Assembly: GCA_944472155.2 (NCBI GenBank)
Contig: OX235271.1
Coordinates: 88,611,256 to 88,675,255 of the forward strand
Source: Trichobilharzia szidati
Taxonomy: Eukaryota; Platyhelminthes; Trematoda; Strigeidida; Schistosomatidae
Direction: 5' to 3'
DNA length: 64,000 nucleotides
Below, one piece after another: positions 10,989 to 22,559 of this stretch. Position numbers and translations under genes: made by a program. Position 1 is the stretch's first letter. Every line of letters starts with the position of its first letter. Under the pieces are notes generated by a model. It saw nothing but the letters and a program-made list of their open reading frames with translations. It was not told where the DNA came from and ran no database searches.

Positions 10989-11188
10989 ACAATTTTACAT
11001 ATATCTCTCATCAAAATGGGATACATGTGAAGAGGAGGATGAGAAGAAGAAGGCGAAGAGGGAGAAGAAGTGGAAGTGTCATGAAACATTCGTTGATAAA
11101 CAGCCATTCTAATGTCATCACTGTCTATCTGATATGATGAGTGCTCAACGGTTTCGAAAGGTGAACAGGAGATCAGCGAAGCAACCAA
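10979..11188 (-). other. Possible reticulon 3' UTR with a pyrimidine-rich tract
   Basis: Downstream of the reticulon stop on the same strand. An open frame of 69 codons (Ser/Pro-rich middle) is in a different frame from the gene and is low-complexity at 11032-11072 (a GA-rich purine tract on the plus strand). I regard it as probable 3' UTR rather than protein. An alternative last exon is possible. Confidence 0.35.
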
Positions 11189-11235
11189 ATGGTACGTAGA
11201 ATGTCATGTATCTCCTCCTGATGAGGTCGACTTGA

Positions 11236-11823
11236 TCACATGTCAGTTTTACAAAACTTATTCTGTAGAAGACTTCCTTTCGCTTCAGCGAATTTAAGCA
11301 TCACTTTCTCCTTAGTTATTTGGAATGCCGCGTCAAACTGGGGCTTGTATAATAAATATATTTTATGACAAGTCATGCCGAGAACAAACGCGATGGGTAT
11401 CAGGGTAAGCAAATTAAACCAAGCACCTACTACCGAAAGTAGGTATAAACACACAACGAATTTTGCAGTCTCAAAGTAATCTTGCAACCACATTACGCAA
11501 CGTAAATAATTCAACTTTTCGGACAATTTTTCACATAAGGCTGCGACACGCTCGGCAATTTTTGCTTGAGGTAAAGTGATGTTCAATTCAAGCCAATACT
11601 TAAATGGGTCTTTCGATGAATCCTGATTTGATTTGAATGGACGCGTAATACAATTATAAAGCCTGCAAGCCGTAGTGCAGCACATTAACGAAATTCCGGT
11701 GTAAGCGATAAAAGAAATCAGGGACATACATGACAGACTTAAGAGGAATGTCAGCCCAACAGCTGCAACAATACTCGACTTGATGGGTTCATGCCAATAA
11801 ACAATTTCTTTAACGAAATCCAT
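11236..11823 (-). CDS. Reticulon-domain protein (single exon)
   Basis: The 195-residue product is essentially one reticulon homology domain. EIVYWHE (residues 6-12) matches the domain's usual opening (DLIYWRD-like). Hydrophobic hairpin 1 spans about 17-52 and a polar 66-residue-type loop spans 60-118. Hairpin 2 spans about 120-153 with KFVVCLYLLSVVGAWFNLLTL (121-141), which corresponds to the family's KFAVLMW...VGALFNGLTLL. Reticulons are ER membrane proteins that wedge into and curve tubules; the role here is inferred from the family. The ATG at 11821-11823 is the only good start, and an in-frame TGA lies 54 bases upstream. The end matches the domain's end, though no KKxx-like tail is present. 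It is intact and intronless, and is the only convincing conserved gene in the window. It could be a retrocopy or a genuine single-exon gene; a small upstream non-coding exon ending before the start cannot be excluded. Confidence 0.88.
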   Translation of the reverse strand: MDFVKEIVYWHEPIKSSIVAAVGLTFLLSLSCMSLISFIAYTGISLMCCTTACRLYNCITRPFKSNQDSSKDPFKYWLELNITLPQAKIAERVAALCEKLSEKLNYLRCVMWLQDYFETAKFVVCLYLLSVVGAWFNLLTLIPIAFVLGMTCHKIYLLYKPQFDAAFQITKEKVMLKFAEAKGSLLQNKFCKTDM

Positions 11824-11990
11824 TAGCGTTCTGCGGTTTGTATCACGCCAACAACTGTAATGTATAAAGTACCTTCAGAAGAAATTCACAGAGGCCACCA
11901 GAATCTATGCTACGACAAAGAGAAGGCCAACACAAATAATCGAACTACAGTTAGGAACACGCCGCCACACACCAAACGCCAGACTGAAGC
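11824..11990 (-). promoter_or_regulatory. GC-richer 5' flank of the reticulon gene
   Basis: The roughly 170 bases upstream of the start are visibly richer in G+C and CpG than the surroundings (for example CTGGCGTTTGGTGTGTGGCGG on the minus strand). They would suit a 5' UTR or core promoter. A possible 3' splice site (TATACATTACAG) lies about 40 bases before the ATG. No TATA box was identified with confidence. Confidence 0.35.
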
Positions 11991-11998
11991 AGTTATAG

Positions 11999-12035
11999 TT
12001 CATGTTTCACTCATTTTTATTGCTCTGCTAATTTA
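11999..12035. repeat. Right copy of a direct repeat flanking the reticulon gene
   Basis: TTCATGTTTCACTCATTTTT and TGCTCTGCTAATT match 10951-10988 in the same orientation. Confidence 0.6.
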
Positions 12036-12324
12036 AGTGGTACAGACTTACCACTGAGACCAGTGTAATTGATCCCCCACTCAAAAAATGCTACAACATA
12101 AACTAAATTATTTTTCTGATTAGGCTCCACTGTATCCTCTAACTAACAAAATTTATTACTAGGCGAATTTGATTGTTTAAACGTCACTTTGACACCTACT
12201 TTGTAAAGAATCTTATTCATAGTTTCAGAGATTTTTGCTTAGCAATAACACCAAAGCAGATGTCGTAAATTTCCCTTCTTTGACTAAAAATTTCTTTTAT
12301 TAAGAAGAGAAATTTGCAGCAATT

Positions 12325-12545
12325 AGAATCTACATCAGTAGTGCAGAGGTAGAATGCCTACCAGTCACTTACGTGGTCCAGGGTTCGATCCCCGGCTGAC
12401 GCACTTCAAAACCTTGCTTAGCTGGTAATCAGCCAGGCAAAGAGAGAAGGTTGGGCATGAGACTAGCAACCCAACCCTGTTAAAATAAAACCATTAATAT
12501 CGCAACCTCAAAGCTTTAGCTTGTAGCTCTATGTTCCTACCTACA
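12325..12545 (+). repeat. tRNA-headed SINE, family 2, plus copy
   Basis: The tRNA-like head is at 12338-12403 (AGTGCAGAGGTAGAATGCC, B box GGGTTCGATCCCC, ending GACGCAC). The body contains AGGTTGGGCATGAGACTAGC and ends at GAGCTACAAGC-type sequence reading TAGCTTGTAGCTCTATG. The head looks like a tRNA but lacks a proper anticodon arm and is continuous with the SINE body. Confidence 0.85.
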
Positions 12546-13099
12546 ACTAATTTACTGAAATTTTAAAAAAATGCGTTTATTCAATAAAAATGACCATTTC
12601 TCTTTGTGTTCCATTCGAACATGTATTTTTTTGAACAAGTAACGTTGGATAGTTACAAATTCAGAAAAAAGGAAAAGCAAATACCGTATGTATGTTCTTA
12701 TTTTAGCCTGTAATAACTGAACATGTACTAATTAAATTTGTATGCTTTCTGTGAAGCCGAATGTCTGTGTGAAAAAATAACAGAATCTAGTTGTTTTAAC
12801 CACTTAAACAAGAGAATTCTGTTCTTCATTCATATTGCATTAAGTACAAAAAATAAACAGACGGACAGACAGAGAAATGCGTAACCCGAATATGGACACT
12901 GCTTTCTAAATATAGCCATAATAAGTTATAAAGACTACAAAGAAAACTCTAAGATTTGCATTAGCATCTTTTATGACTACCTCATCACCTGGGTTATCAA
13001 ATGAAATCAATCTACAGGATAACATTTAATTTTAAGTATCCGTTACTTTCCCCTACTGCCGTTTGCACTAGACATGTTCTTTTTTAGTAACCAACATAA
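12546..13099. other. AT-rich spacer
   Basis: Nothing recognised. Confidence 0.45.
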
Positions 13100-14590
13100 A
13101 ATGAGAAAATCAAAAATATAAATATCAAGGGTAAAACTATGATATCTTTGAACATAACATCTTTATTCACAAATGTATCTTTAGTAGAAAGGGTTAACTA
13201 CACATGTGATCAAGTGTATAACCAGTCGATAAATATTGGCATCCCAAAGGAAATCCTAAGAGAATTGTTATTAAGAAGTACTATAAAAGTAAATTTCAAA
13301 TTTGATGTCACACTTTACAGAGAACTGGACAAGGTGGTGATGGGCTGCCCATTGCGTCCCATTTCGGCAGATTTCTTTGTAAGTAAACTAGAAAATGGAC
13401 CTTTGAACACCCTTTTCAGAAAGTTCTCATTTTATTGCCAGTATATGGATGACACCTTTATTCTTTGTGATAATGATTCAAATAGGAACACAATAATAAC
13501 TGAATTCAATGAAGTACATTCTGCTATGAAATTCACATGCGAAGAGGAATCCCAAAATAGAATTGCCTTCCTAGATATCTTCCTTACAAAAAACCAGATT
13601 GTAGTACAAAGACAAATGTGCATTGGAAAAGCACATGGACAGGACAATATATGCATTTTCATAGCTTCGTTCCTCTTCAGTACAAAAGAAATTTAGTAAG
13701 GAACCTCAGCTACAGAGTTAGATTTATATGCTCAGAATAGGTAAGTGAAGATGAACTAAGGATTGTATACGATACCTTGACTGAAAATAGTTATCCAGAC
13801 AAATTCATGAAACAACATATGACTAAGAAAGTTGAAAAGGACTATTCACTATTCGTAAACAGAAGCCTTTATTTATACGACCGCAATTCAGTGGTGATAT
13901 AACTAGCGAAATAATTACGACGAAGTTAAGAAAATCAGTTCAAAGAACTTTTAATGATGGCAAACTACAAGTCATGTTTTCTACACGACCGAAAGATGAA
14001 GTACCTAGACTAACCACTTCTAACTGTATCTACCAATTCAAATGAGCTTGTGAAGCAGTTGCTCTAGGAACTTAATTTCTCGTGCTTGCTTGGGAACATC
14101 TACCAGTATGGTTAAATAAAGGTGTAGTGATAAGAATCAACAGCTCGGTATTAGAACACCTGGTCTAAACTGGCCACAAAGCTAGCATTGAAGAATTCGT
14201 CTCTATCATCTACCAAACGAACTGTCAAAAACATCCAGGTACCCCATACTCCGAACGGCAGAGGATATCGCGATTCAACTTAAACGACCGGTGCAAGTCC
14301 AGCTACTGTTACTGCCCTGTCCGGCCTTCAGTAGAGACTATGAATTCATGAATTTTTATTTTTCCTAATTTTTCTGATATTTCAGTGTTTTGCTATGTTG
14401 ACGCTATCGAACTGTAATCCATTATTGATTCGATGTTACTTAAACAACACTAATGTTGTTAATAATACTAATCCATTTACTATTATGTTTATATAACTGT
14501 AGAACCTGATGATGAAGTTATCGAAAAGAATATTCTTTGTTCAGTAACCATTCTTTTGAGTTGTTGAAGAACTTAGTAAACAGCATAAAA
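13100..14590 (+). mobile_element. Penelope-like element, RT plus decayed endonuclease
   Basis: The frame 13139-13696 encodes much of a Penelope-type RT. It has LNITSLFTNVSL (motif A region), MGCPLRP (residues 68-74, motif B) and YMDDTFIL at residues 102-109 (catalytic YxDD, nt about 13442). It closes with KFTCEEESQ...AFLDI, the usual end of the PLE RT core. A frameshift near 13690 leads into NLVRNLSYRVRFICSE and later blocks (SYPDKFMKQHM). A decayed C-terminal part with the tail PNGRGYRDST follows to about 14340. PLEs encode a telomerase-related RT and a GIY-YIG endonuclease. A CTGATGA...GAAA phrase sits at 14506-14526, where PLE ribozymes are expected, but its stem II is poor. Confidence 0.88.
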
Positions 14591-15050
14591 TACTTATGAA
14601 CTGACATGATAGTTTAAAGGATTCGTGAACAACCAAGATGCCATCACTCCACATACCTCTGTAAACTTCAAACTTAGTTAAATATTGTACATCATGTTTC
14701 ATTTTTGATAAACTCAGTATCTAATTTCACCGCTTTTTAAATCCATTCCATCGGTCTATAATTCATTGCATACATATCAAAAGAATTCAGTGTAACAACC
14801 ATTGGAAACTGGAATAACTCTAGTTGGTAATCATTCCACTCTATTTTGTACACTCATTATTCTGTTTTTCTGGTTAATGATTTTAATTTTTCAGATACTA
14901 TACTGTTCTCTTTATTCTCCGTCTTTATACTGTCTGAATCATAGTTTTTCCTTCTACTTAAATATATACTGCACCAAAACGAGTGGACATTTTACAGTTG
15001 CTGAAGCAATTTAACGTGATAAAAGGTTCATGTTGTCAATTTTTGGTATT
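14591..15050. other. AT-rich spacer
   Basis: The open frames 14802-15014 and 14983-15192 are hydrophobic or low-complexity and have no family signature. Confidence 0.4.
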
Positions 15051-15054
15051 TTTG

Positions 15055-15850
15055 AAAAATAAGAATGAAAAAGTTCAACGAAGAGACTCTTTTCAGAGAA
15101 TTCATCCATTTAGCTGTACAATCGCATATATATGTATATATATGATTATTTTGTGTGTGTGTGTAAACATTCGTATTGTCAAGCAAAAATGAAGATTAGT
15201 TACTATTATTGTTTGCGTCATCAAAATGTTTCAAAAATGTGATGAATAATCAAACTGCGACTAGGAGGGGGTGGGATGGAGATTGGTAAGTATTGACAAG
15301 GGTTGCGTAATATGAAAAACACCCAGAAAAATGGAATTTTAGTGAAAGAGCATGGAGACATGTGTCCATGATAAATTATGTTATAGGTAGAAAGAGTAAA
15401 TATGGGGTTGGTTAAGCAAAAGATGTCACTAGGATGTCTACCACTTTGTTAACAATGCTTTTTGAATTATTGTCTGACTTCTTGCCGACATCTTTTTCTT
15501 AAACAACCCTACATTTTCTCTTTCTACCTATTACATAATTTATTTTGGACACATTTCTCCATGCTCTCTCATTAACATCCTATTTTTTTAGGTGTCTTTC
15601 ATAATACGCAACCCTTGTCAATGCTTAATAGTCTTCACCCGTCCCTTAGTCGCAATTTCATTATTCATTGCATTTTTGAGACATTTTGATGACGCAAACA
15701 ATAACCGCAACTAATTTTTACTTCTTGTTTGGCAATCCTCATTTATACATATACACATATGATAATTATTTATAAATGCGATTGTACAGCTAAGTGAATT
15801 AATTCTCCGAAAAGAGACTCTTCGTTGAACTTTTTTGTTCTTACTTTCAT
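15055..15850. repeat. Long inverted repeat made of Penelope-like 3' ends
   Basis: Two arms of roughly 370 bases (about 15055-15432 and 15486-15850) are inverted copies of each other, separated by about 50 bases. Outer landmarks: AAGTTCAACGAAGAGACTC on the left and the reverse GAGACTCTTCGTTGAACTT on the right; CAGCTAAGTG / ATTTAGCTG next to them. The same terminal sequence (GTACAGCT...GCCGAAAAGAGTCTCTTCGCTGAA) ends the PLE fragments at 33.7 and 51.3 kb, which identifies the arms as PLE 3' ends joined head-to-head. Inner landmarks: GCATGGAGACATGTGTCC versus GGACACATTTCTCCATGC. No coding capacity. Confidence 0.8.
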
Positions 15851-16029
15851 GTCTGGATGGGTATTTTCAGTGAATTTATAAAAAATACTAGTGGATTAGC
15901 AAGAGTGGGCATATTCCCAATAATGAGACGTGAATAAACCTATGAAATGCGATAATTTCTTTACCCACTGAAAAAATGATGGATGGTACTCAATCAAAGT
16001 CTATTACGATGTGACTTAACACTGCATTT

Positions 16030-16990
16030 AAAAAATTAATTTAACAGCTATATGATAATGCTGTATGCTAAGTGATTCAAAACAAAAAGCTCAGTGAAGT
16101 CTTTGAAGCTGAGGTATCAGCAAGACAAGACGGTTTGCTATCACCGACGATATTTCTGACTGTGATTGACTAGACTATGCAACAGACTGTGGGGAGCAAG
16201 GAGACGGGCATATAATGGACCACTAAAAAGACTCAGTGAGGTCTGGACTTCACAGATAATTGATGTCTCATGTCGCATAGACTTGAATATCTAGAGACTA
16301 AGACCAACACTTTGGTAGAAGGGGCAGGCAGTGAAGACAGGACTTCAAGTGAACATACAGAATAAAGAGGTGATGAAGGTACCAAACCAACAACAACCAC
16401 TATTAACGGGAGGAATGTAAAGGTAATTGTCTACTTCACTGGGCAGTATCGTTTCAACTACAGACAGCACGGATAAGGCTGTCGAAGCAAGTCAAGGTCC
16501 GAAAAGTTGAACTGCTTCATCACTGCATTCAGCACAAGAAAAAAGATCCGAATTTTCAACGATAGTGTCAAACTGGAGATTCTATAAGATTCAAAGACTT
16601 GATACATCATAAAAACATTTGCAACAGGCTTCCACGGACTTTCACCAATAGACGTCTTCCTTTTCTCAATAGTGAAGGCCAATTTGGCATCGAGAAATGA
16701 AAAGTATCAAAGAACTGTGGCAAGTAGTGAACTAGCCATGAAGCTATCACCCAACAGATATGTAGACTGAAGTGAAGTAGACCACCTAGTGACAGAATGT
16801 GACAAACCGTCGAGTGAACCAGAATTAGAAATGAAGAGTTAGGCGTGGGTCCCAGGATTACATTGAAGAGGTGAACGCTTGTAAGCAATGGAGGAGCCAT
16901 CTAGGAAAGAACGTAATGATCAGAGTAAAGTGGAAATATGCTCCTAAAGCCAAATGTTCCACTCAGAACCCAATGGAATAATAATAACAC
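16030..16990 (+). mobile_element. RTE-clade retrotransposon relic
   Basis: Heavily decayed, but it follows the RTE order: an NCTATATGATAATGC..AAGCTCAGTGAAG segment (cf. 433-480), ACAAGACGG.TTGCTATCACC (GVRQG.L.SP block, about 16120-16145), CTATGCAACAGACTGTGGGG, GGACTTCACAGATAATTGATG (cf. 638-660), and GGCAGTGAAGACAGGACTTCA (cf. 720-742). It ends with CAATGGAATAATAATAACA near 16990. Overlapping minus open frames (16458-16900) are shadows. Confidence 0.8.
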
Positions 16991-17864
16991 TATATTCTAA
17001 GGTAACTTGCAAATCTACTGTCGTTACAACAGAAGGTATACTACTCCAGAATTTTCTCTTGTGACTCTTAAACAGTCAGTCAATCTCGGATCATAATACA
17101 TTAGAGAACAGTAAATATAATGTCAGGACAGATAGAATACATGTTTTACTGTTTGTGATCTGTTTTTGGTAAAATATATAATAAATAGCTTTATGAAAGC
17201 TGGAAATACGAACGATACAATGGACCATTATTTCAATGTTACTTCTATAAATATTTCTCTAGAAATTCGTCTTCTTATTCACATAAATATGTTTAACTAA
17301 CTAATTGGCTACACTGTCAGTTTGGAGGAAATGACGGCTTTTGTTGACAGCGAAACATTATTCACCAAATACTAAAAATAAGTCAAAAAACTAGCTCATT
17401 TTCTTTTCAAAGAAACATGTTCCTATGGTAAGTTATATGTAAGCTAAATTACCTGGAGTGGATATATATATATAACTAGATATTTAAGTTTGTGACATGT
17501 TAAGAGAATGTAGGAACACTTGTAAAATAAATCTTGCAATCTGTGTAGCGACATTATCATGTATGAAACTTCTACTCTCCTCTTCATTCTTCCACTGGTA
17601 TTAAATACGGCCTTTTGAGCTCGTCTTGTTTTCTAATTTAAATGACTCAAGTTACCAGAGGGCTGATTGTTTGACAGTGGCAGTGAAGACAAGTATTCTT
17701 GAACAAATCCATAAACCCTTTGTAAATTTTCACAAATTCTGACACCAAATGCAGCCAACAAGACTAATGCAAGGAAATTAGTGAATTCATCGAAGGACCG
17801 TATACAGAAAGCTTTTTAAAAGTGAGGATGGAACTAAATAACGAATTGGCAGAGAATCCATGGG
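16991..17864. other. AT-rich spacer
   Basis: No feature apart from a short TA run (about 17463-17474). Confidence 0.45.
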
Positions 17865-18045
17865 TCATTAAATTGTGACCCAAGTGGCTGAATGATCAAC
17901 CAGCTTAGGTCTTGGGCTGGATCCCAGGTGAAGTCGTGGGTGTTCATCTATGTGGATTCCTAAAATAGGACGAAACAGCAGTTCACTGCTTCCTAGTTTT
18001 CAATGATCTCTCTAAATAATGTTGATTCGTAAAGAAAATCCAACG
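17865..18045 (+). repeat. Ribozyme-tailed tRNA SINE (family 3), diverged
   Basis: Shows GACCCAAGTGGCTGAATGATC (tRNA-like A-box side), TTGGGCTGGATCCCAGG (B-box side), GATTCCTAAAATAGGACGAAAC (ribozyme stem II and GAAAC) and the tail TAGTTTTCAATGATCTC. The first ribozyme core strand is lost. Confidence 0.75.
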
Positions 18046-18654
18046 ACTGTGGTTGGATAATTCATTTAACTACACAGAAAAATTGTGATATTATTACCTT
18101 CTATTTTTGTTTTACTATACCTAGAGATTATGTCCTAATTTTGATTACAAACAATTCGTGAAGATAAAAGTGTTAATTATCTGCACAGGAGAACCGAAAT
18201 TATGCAGGCAATCATCCAGCTGGTTATTTTCCAAATTTGCTTAACTATATTTCTCTCCGAACTTCTTGTTATTTCATATGCACAAATTATAATTTAATTT
18301 AGCCACCTAAAATTATATGCATCTTTTGTTTTGTGGAACTCTTTCTCATTTGTTGCATTGTTTAAATTAAATCAAGGGAAGTCATGAAGTGCTCCTCGCC
18401 TTGTGAATAACGAATTCATGAGGGTGGATAGATAGTAGGAATAAGGTTAAAAGAAGCACACTTGTGTTAATACCTAAATACCAGATTTTGGATATATGAA
18501 ATTCCAATATTCAAAGCACCACATTTACTAAATGTTTATGTCAGTTATTTTTCAGAAAGAACCAAAGTAAGAACACTTATACTTTCTTTCCACCAACATT
18601 TATATTGTGAAATAAATAAGCAGTTTAAAAATATGATCTTTGATGAAGACAATC
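18046..18654. other. AT-rich spacer
   Basis: Nothing recognised. Confidence 0.45.
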
Positions 18655-18855
18655 TAAGCAAAATATTTTGTCTCACCCAATTTCCATTCCTTCCGTCTCA
18701 AGAGTAAAATAGAAGCTACAAGCTTCTTAAAATTTCCATTACCGATGATATTGTCCGTACGAGATAGGCTTGCTAGCCATATGCCTAACCTTCTATCAAT
18801 AGGAAATTTGGAAGTCTGTTTGCTGGGGATAGAATCAGACCTCACACGTTACTTG
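18655..18855 (-). repeat. tRNA-headed SINE, family 2, diverged
   Basis: The plus strand carries GGCTTGCTAGCCATATGCCTAACCTT followed by GGGGATAGAATCAGACCTCACACG, the expected order for a reversed family-2 copy. It is strongly mutated. Confidence 0.6.
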
Positions 18856-19605
18856 TGATAACTTTACTACTGAAATAATTTTATATCATTCAGTCACAAA
18901 CAGACATACACACTCCACCTCTTCATCCTGTAAGAAGTGTTCTTAGGAGTCTTGTAATAAAGTTTAATAATTCAAGAATATGTGACGCAGAATGTAATTA
19001 TAATGACGAGATGTTGCCACATAATAATGTTAACACATTCTACTGGTAAATTCCAAGAATTTCGAAACATTGGTGCAACGATTCCTATTTGTAAAAGTTC
19101 TTCTAATTGTTATGCAGTTCATGTATGTTACGTTTAAGACAAAAACAAAACTGTTTACAATAAGATGCGGTTTCTACTGATTTTTGATGACATCATATCA
19201 CAAATGACTAGCTTCTAAGCATAGAAATGACTTGCTCTTTGAACAACGTCAGACGCCAATTCCTCTAAAAGGGCAGCAATTTTATAAACCTCTTGATAAA
19301 GCCTGCAACTCCTTCACAGAGTAATTCTGTTTCAGATGTCTAAAGGAAAACGGTTACGTTGATAATACCATATCTAAAAATAATGTGTAGATTGATAGCT
19401 TCCGACAATCTAATAGCGACTAACACCCTCTCTATGCAGAACGTCCACACACCACATATATATGTGTATATAATCGCTGACGTTGAACTTCCAGCACATT
19501 AGGAGGCACTGTCACTTGGTTTCACTTTTTCTACCCTGTGAAACAATATCTTTGAATAAGCAACTGATTCTCAGTTTGGAAATTTATATGATTCATTGAG
19601 TGCCT
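18856..19605. other. AT-rich spacer
   Basis: The segment 19245-19375 could be the decayed 5' part of the adjoining Penelope-like element, but I cannot show it. Confidence 0.35.
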
Positions 19606-19609
19606 TAGT

Positions 19610-21345
19610 TCTTACCACGATAGAGGACCAAAGCTGATTGAAAACAAAATTTATTGATGTAGCATATCAGTTCTGTGACTTAAGTCGGAAACAAAAGAAG
19701 CATTTTAACCTCCATGCATTTTAAAGTCCTAAGGAATTACGTTTCAGATCCTATATAATTATCAAGAATACCTGACGAAGGATCAGGTATGGTTGTAATG
19801 GATAAATGCAATCATAAAACAAAAATTTTATCTATTCTTGACGATAAAAGTAAATTCATAGCTGATATCACTTCTGATGACATCATAAAGTCCGAAAGAA
19901 AACATCCCATTGAGCGAAAATTCGTGACATGCTTTTTATTTGAAAACGAAAGTTCTATTCTTTGAAACACATGTGATCTGATTTTCTAATCCTTTATGGA
20001 TTATCCAGGATTCATAAGGCTGACAATCCATTGCGTCCAATTCCATCAATTTGTCATTCTCCCACATATAAATTTGCGAAATGGTTAGCTGACATTTTAA
20101 GCCCAGTACGCAATGAATTATGCAGTCACCCTTTGAAAGGTGCTTTTGACCTTGTTGACTCTCTTATAGACATGAATATAAAATATATGAGAATATACTC
20201 CTTCGATGGCAATTAGGTTTTTACTGATGTACCATTGGCTGAGACTGATGATATTTTATGTAATTACATATCCACTAGTTGTCTTTCATTTCCGATTCCT
20301 TTAATGTTCTTAAAAGACTGTTTATTGTTGTATATTAACGACACCCATTTACATTTGAAGGTGAATACTTTTGACAAATAGATGGTGTTGCTATGGGAAG
20401 TCCAATTTGACCTTTGTTTCCTGATATTCGTATGTCTTACACTGAAAATCGGTTCCTTGATTTGATTGCTAACATTCCTTTCTATAGGAGATACATTGAT
20501 GACATTACTTTGATACGTAATAATCATGAAGATGCGAGTTGTTTACTGAATAAACTCGACTCTTTACAAAATTACATAATTCTTACTTGTGAAGAAGAAA
20601 GCCATGACCAACTTGCATTACTAGACATACTCTTGAGCTGAATAAATGGCTCAGTAAAGTCGTCAGTTTCTCGAAAGCCTACTTGGACAGGGCAGTATTT
20701 AAATTTTCACAGTATCTGTCCACCACAAGATAAAAGAGGCCTGGTAGACCCTTATTTAAGAAGATTCAATGTATTTGTACAGCTGATATTGTAGATTATG
20801 AAAATAAAGTATTGGTGGATACTCTTGTTGAAAATGGATATCCTTTAAAATTTTTAAACCAGTGTAGAAGTCAGTTTATTCCGTCCCTAAAAAAATGTCT
20901 TTTTCAAACTACTGAACAGTGGGAAAATGGGTACCAGGATTTTAAGACAGGGACTAAATTAGGTCATACGTAGAAACTAAAATGCAGTCCGGCTTATAAT
21001 TATTGAAGTGCCGAAGTGATTATGTCATACCTCGTACAATATACCAATTTACATGTGAATGTGTTCATGCTTATATAGGGAGGAGTAATCGCTCTTTCAG
21101 CTTGAGGGTGGGAGAGTATATTCCGAAATGATTAGAAAAACAAGCGAAATGATTGAAATCGTAAGACGCAGGTGGTAAAATGCCAACTTCGTTTATAGCT
21201 AAACACCTAATATGAATCACAAAATATGAATCAAAATAGGTTTTAAGGTTATTTATAAGAACAGTTAAGAGAGCTCACTGAAATACGCAGAGGCCCTCCT
21301 GTGTGTACAAAAAGGATTTACTTTTACTCTCCACTTACCATAGTA
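19610..21345 (+). mobile_element. Penelope-like element, near full-length decayed ORF
   Basis: The PLE order is visible across frameshifts: an N-terminal region with IPDEGSGMVVMDKCN (about 19765-19810), PSICHSPTYKFAKWLADILSP with NELCSHPLK (20043-20150), VAMGSPI-like sequence (about 20388-20410), and the catalytic YIDDITLI (about 20492-20515). It continues with TCEEESHDQLALLDILLS (about 20586-20640), a post-RT part with KPTWTGQYLNFHS (about 20675-20715), and a decayed GIY-YIG part to about 21345 (FTCECVHAYIG-like near 21045-21085, then SLKYAEALLCVQK near 21275-21315). At least four breaks are present. Confidence 0.85.
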
Positions 21346-22559
21346 ATCCTTATCTGATTATATAACCAAATGTGGTATTAATTAGTCTTATACTTCCATC
21401 CTTTGTTACTTTGTTTATTTTAATTGGGTTTCATTTTTCATATAAACTGACATGACAAGTAAATATGTGATCAGATTGTTTAAAATGTATTGCACAAACA
21501 AACTACATTTTCCAGATGACCTCCATCTTCTAATAACACTGTCTAGATTTAATAAAGGCACTGATTGTTCTAAAAATATAAGAGTTTTGCAAATAACGTT
21601 GTAGATTAAAAATTACCTGTCAAGACAGCCGTTATTTTGCTTGAATTTCTGAAACCAGTATGAACTCACTACCCACCTGTATATATTTCAAGATGGAAAG
21701 CACTTTATTCATTTCCTAATCCTTTATCGAACACCTCATATAATAAGATTTCGCTTAATACCGTCCATTAATGAAATTCATTTAAAATCACTCTGACGAT
21801 TGTTTCCTAAATTACGAAAATAGGTAAATCAATACAAATGACTTTAATAATTATCTGTGATGAAGACGCAAATAAATAAATAAATCCCATTTGCAACCAC
21901 TTCTTTTATTAAATTTTTATCTTAACATCTTACAGAAGTATTTTCAGGGGATTTTATCAAACACTGTCAAATTACATTATTTGCATCATTCATTATTATT
22001 ATTTCCTTTGATGCAATATTTTTTTCCTTTTGTTTATTTTGTAAAGAAGAAATTTCAGGATTCGTCGATGAATTAATTTCTCATTTCATTTGATGTTTAA
22101 GAGTCATGCAGTCATATACTACTTACGATTGTTAAATAGTATTTGAGGGTAATTTCCTCGACAAATTCAACTTTTGATTTTCAGAAATACGGTTAAATTC
22201 AAGTCAGATGTAGCCGCTCATGTGCGTGTAGTGCTAGGTGTTCCTAATACAGTCATGAAATACTTGTGCAGTGCAGTATGTAGTCAAACAATGTACCACT
22301 GGTCAAAGCTCATGAAAGTATACGCTTCACTGCCTAAAGTCATTTAGAATGCAACCAAACTTATAGGATGTCCCTATTATATCATAAAGTGAATGATCAT
22401 CGAAGGAAATGTTTTTTAACGAATTTATTACCATTAGCTGTAAAACTGTATAAATAATAACCCTTGTTTCATTTTAAAATCTCTATCTGTACTTCTCGAA
22501 ACTTGGATGTGGTGAACAAACAATAATTAATTGTAGATCCAAAATTCAAGGGACATATA
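21346..22559. other. AT-rich spacer
   Basis: The open frame 21891-22076 has no signature. Nothing recognised. Confidence 0.4.

Noticed and set aside
10979..11188. Separate 69-aa gene next to the reticulon
   Set aside because: Low-complexity Ser/Pro stretch from a purine-rich tract, in the expected 3' UTR position of the gene upstream.
12338..12403. tRNA gene (clover-leaf-like sequence with B box GGTTCGATCCCC)
   Set aside because: The same head recurs at many loci always joined to the same body, and it lacks a convincing anticodon arm; it is the head of a SINE.
14506..14526. Hammerhead ribozyme (CTGATGA ... GAAA)
   Set aside because: Both core strings are present but the intervening bases do not form a usable stem II, so it is not listed as an RNA gene.
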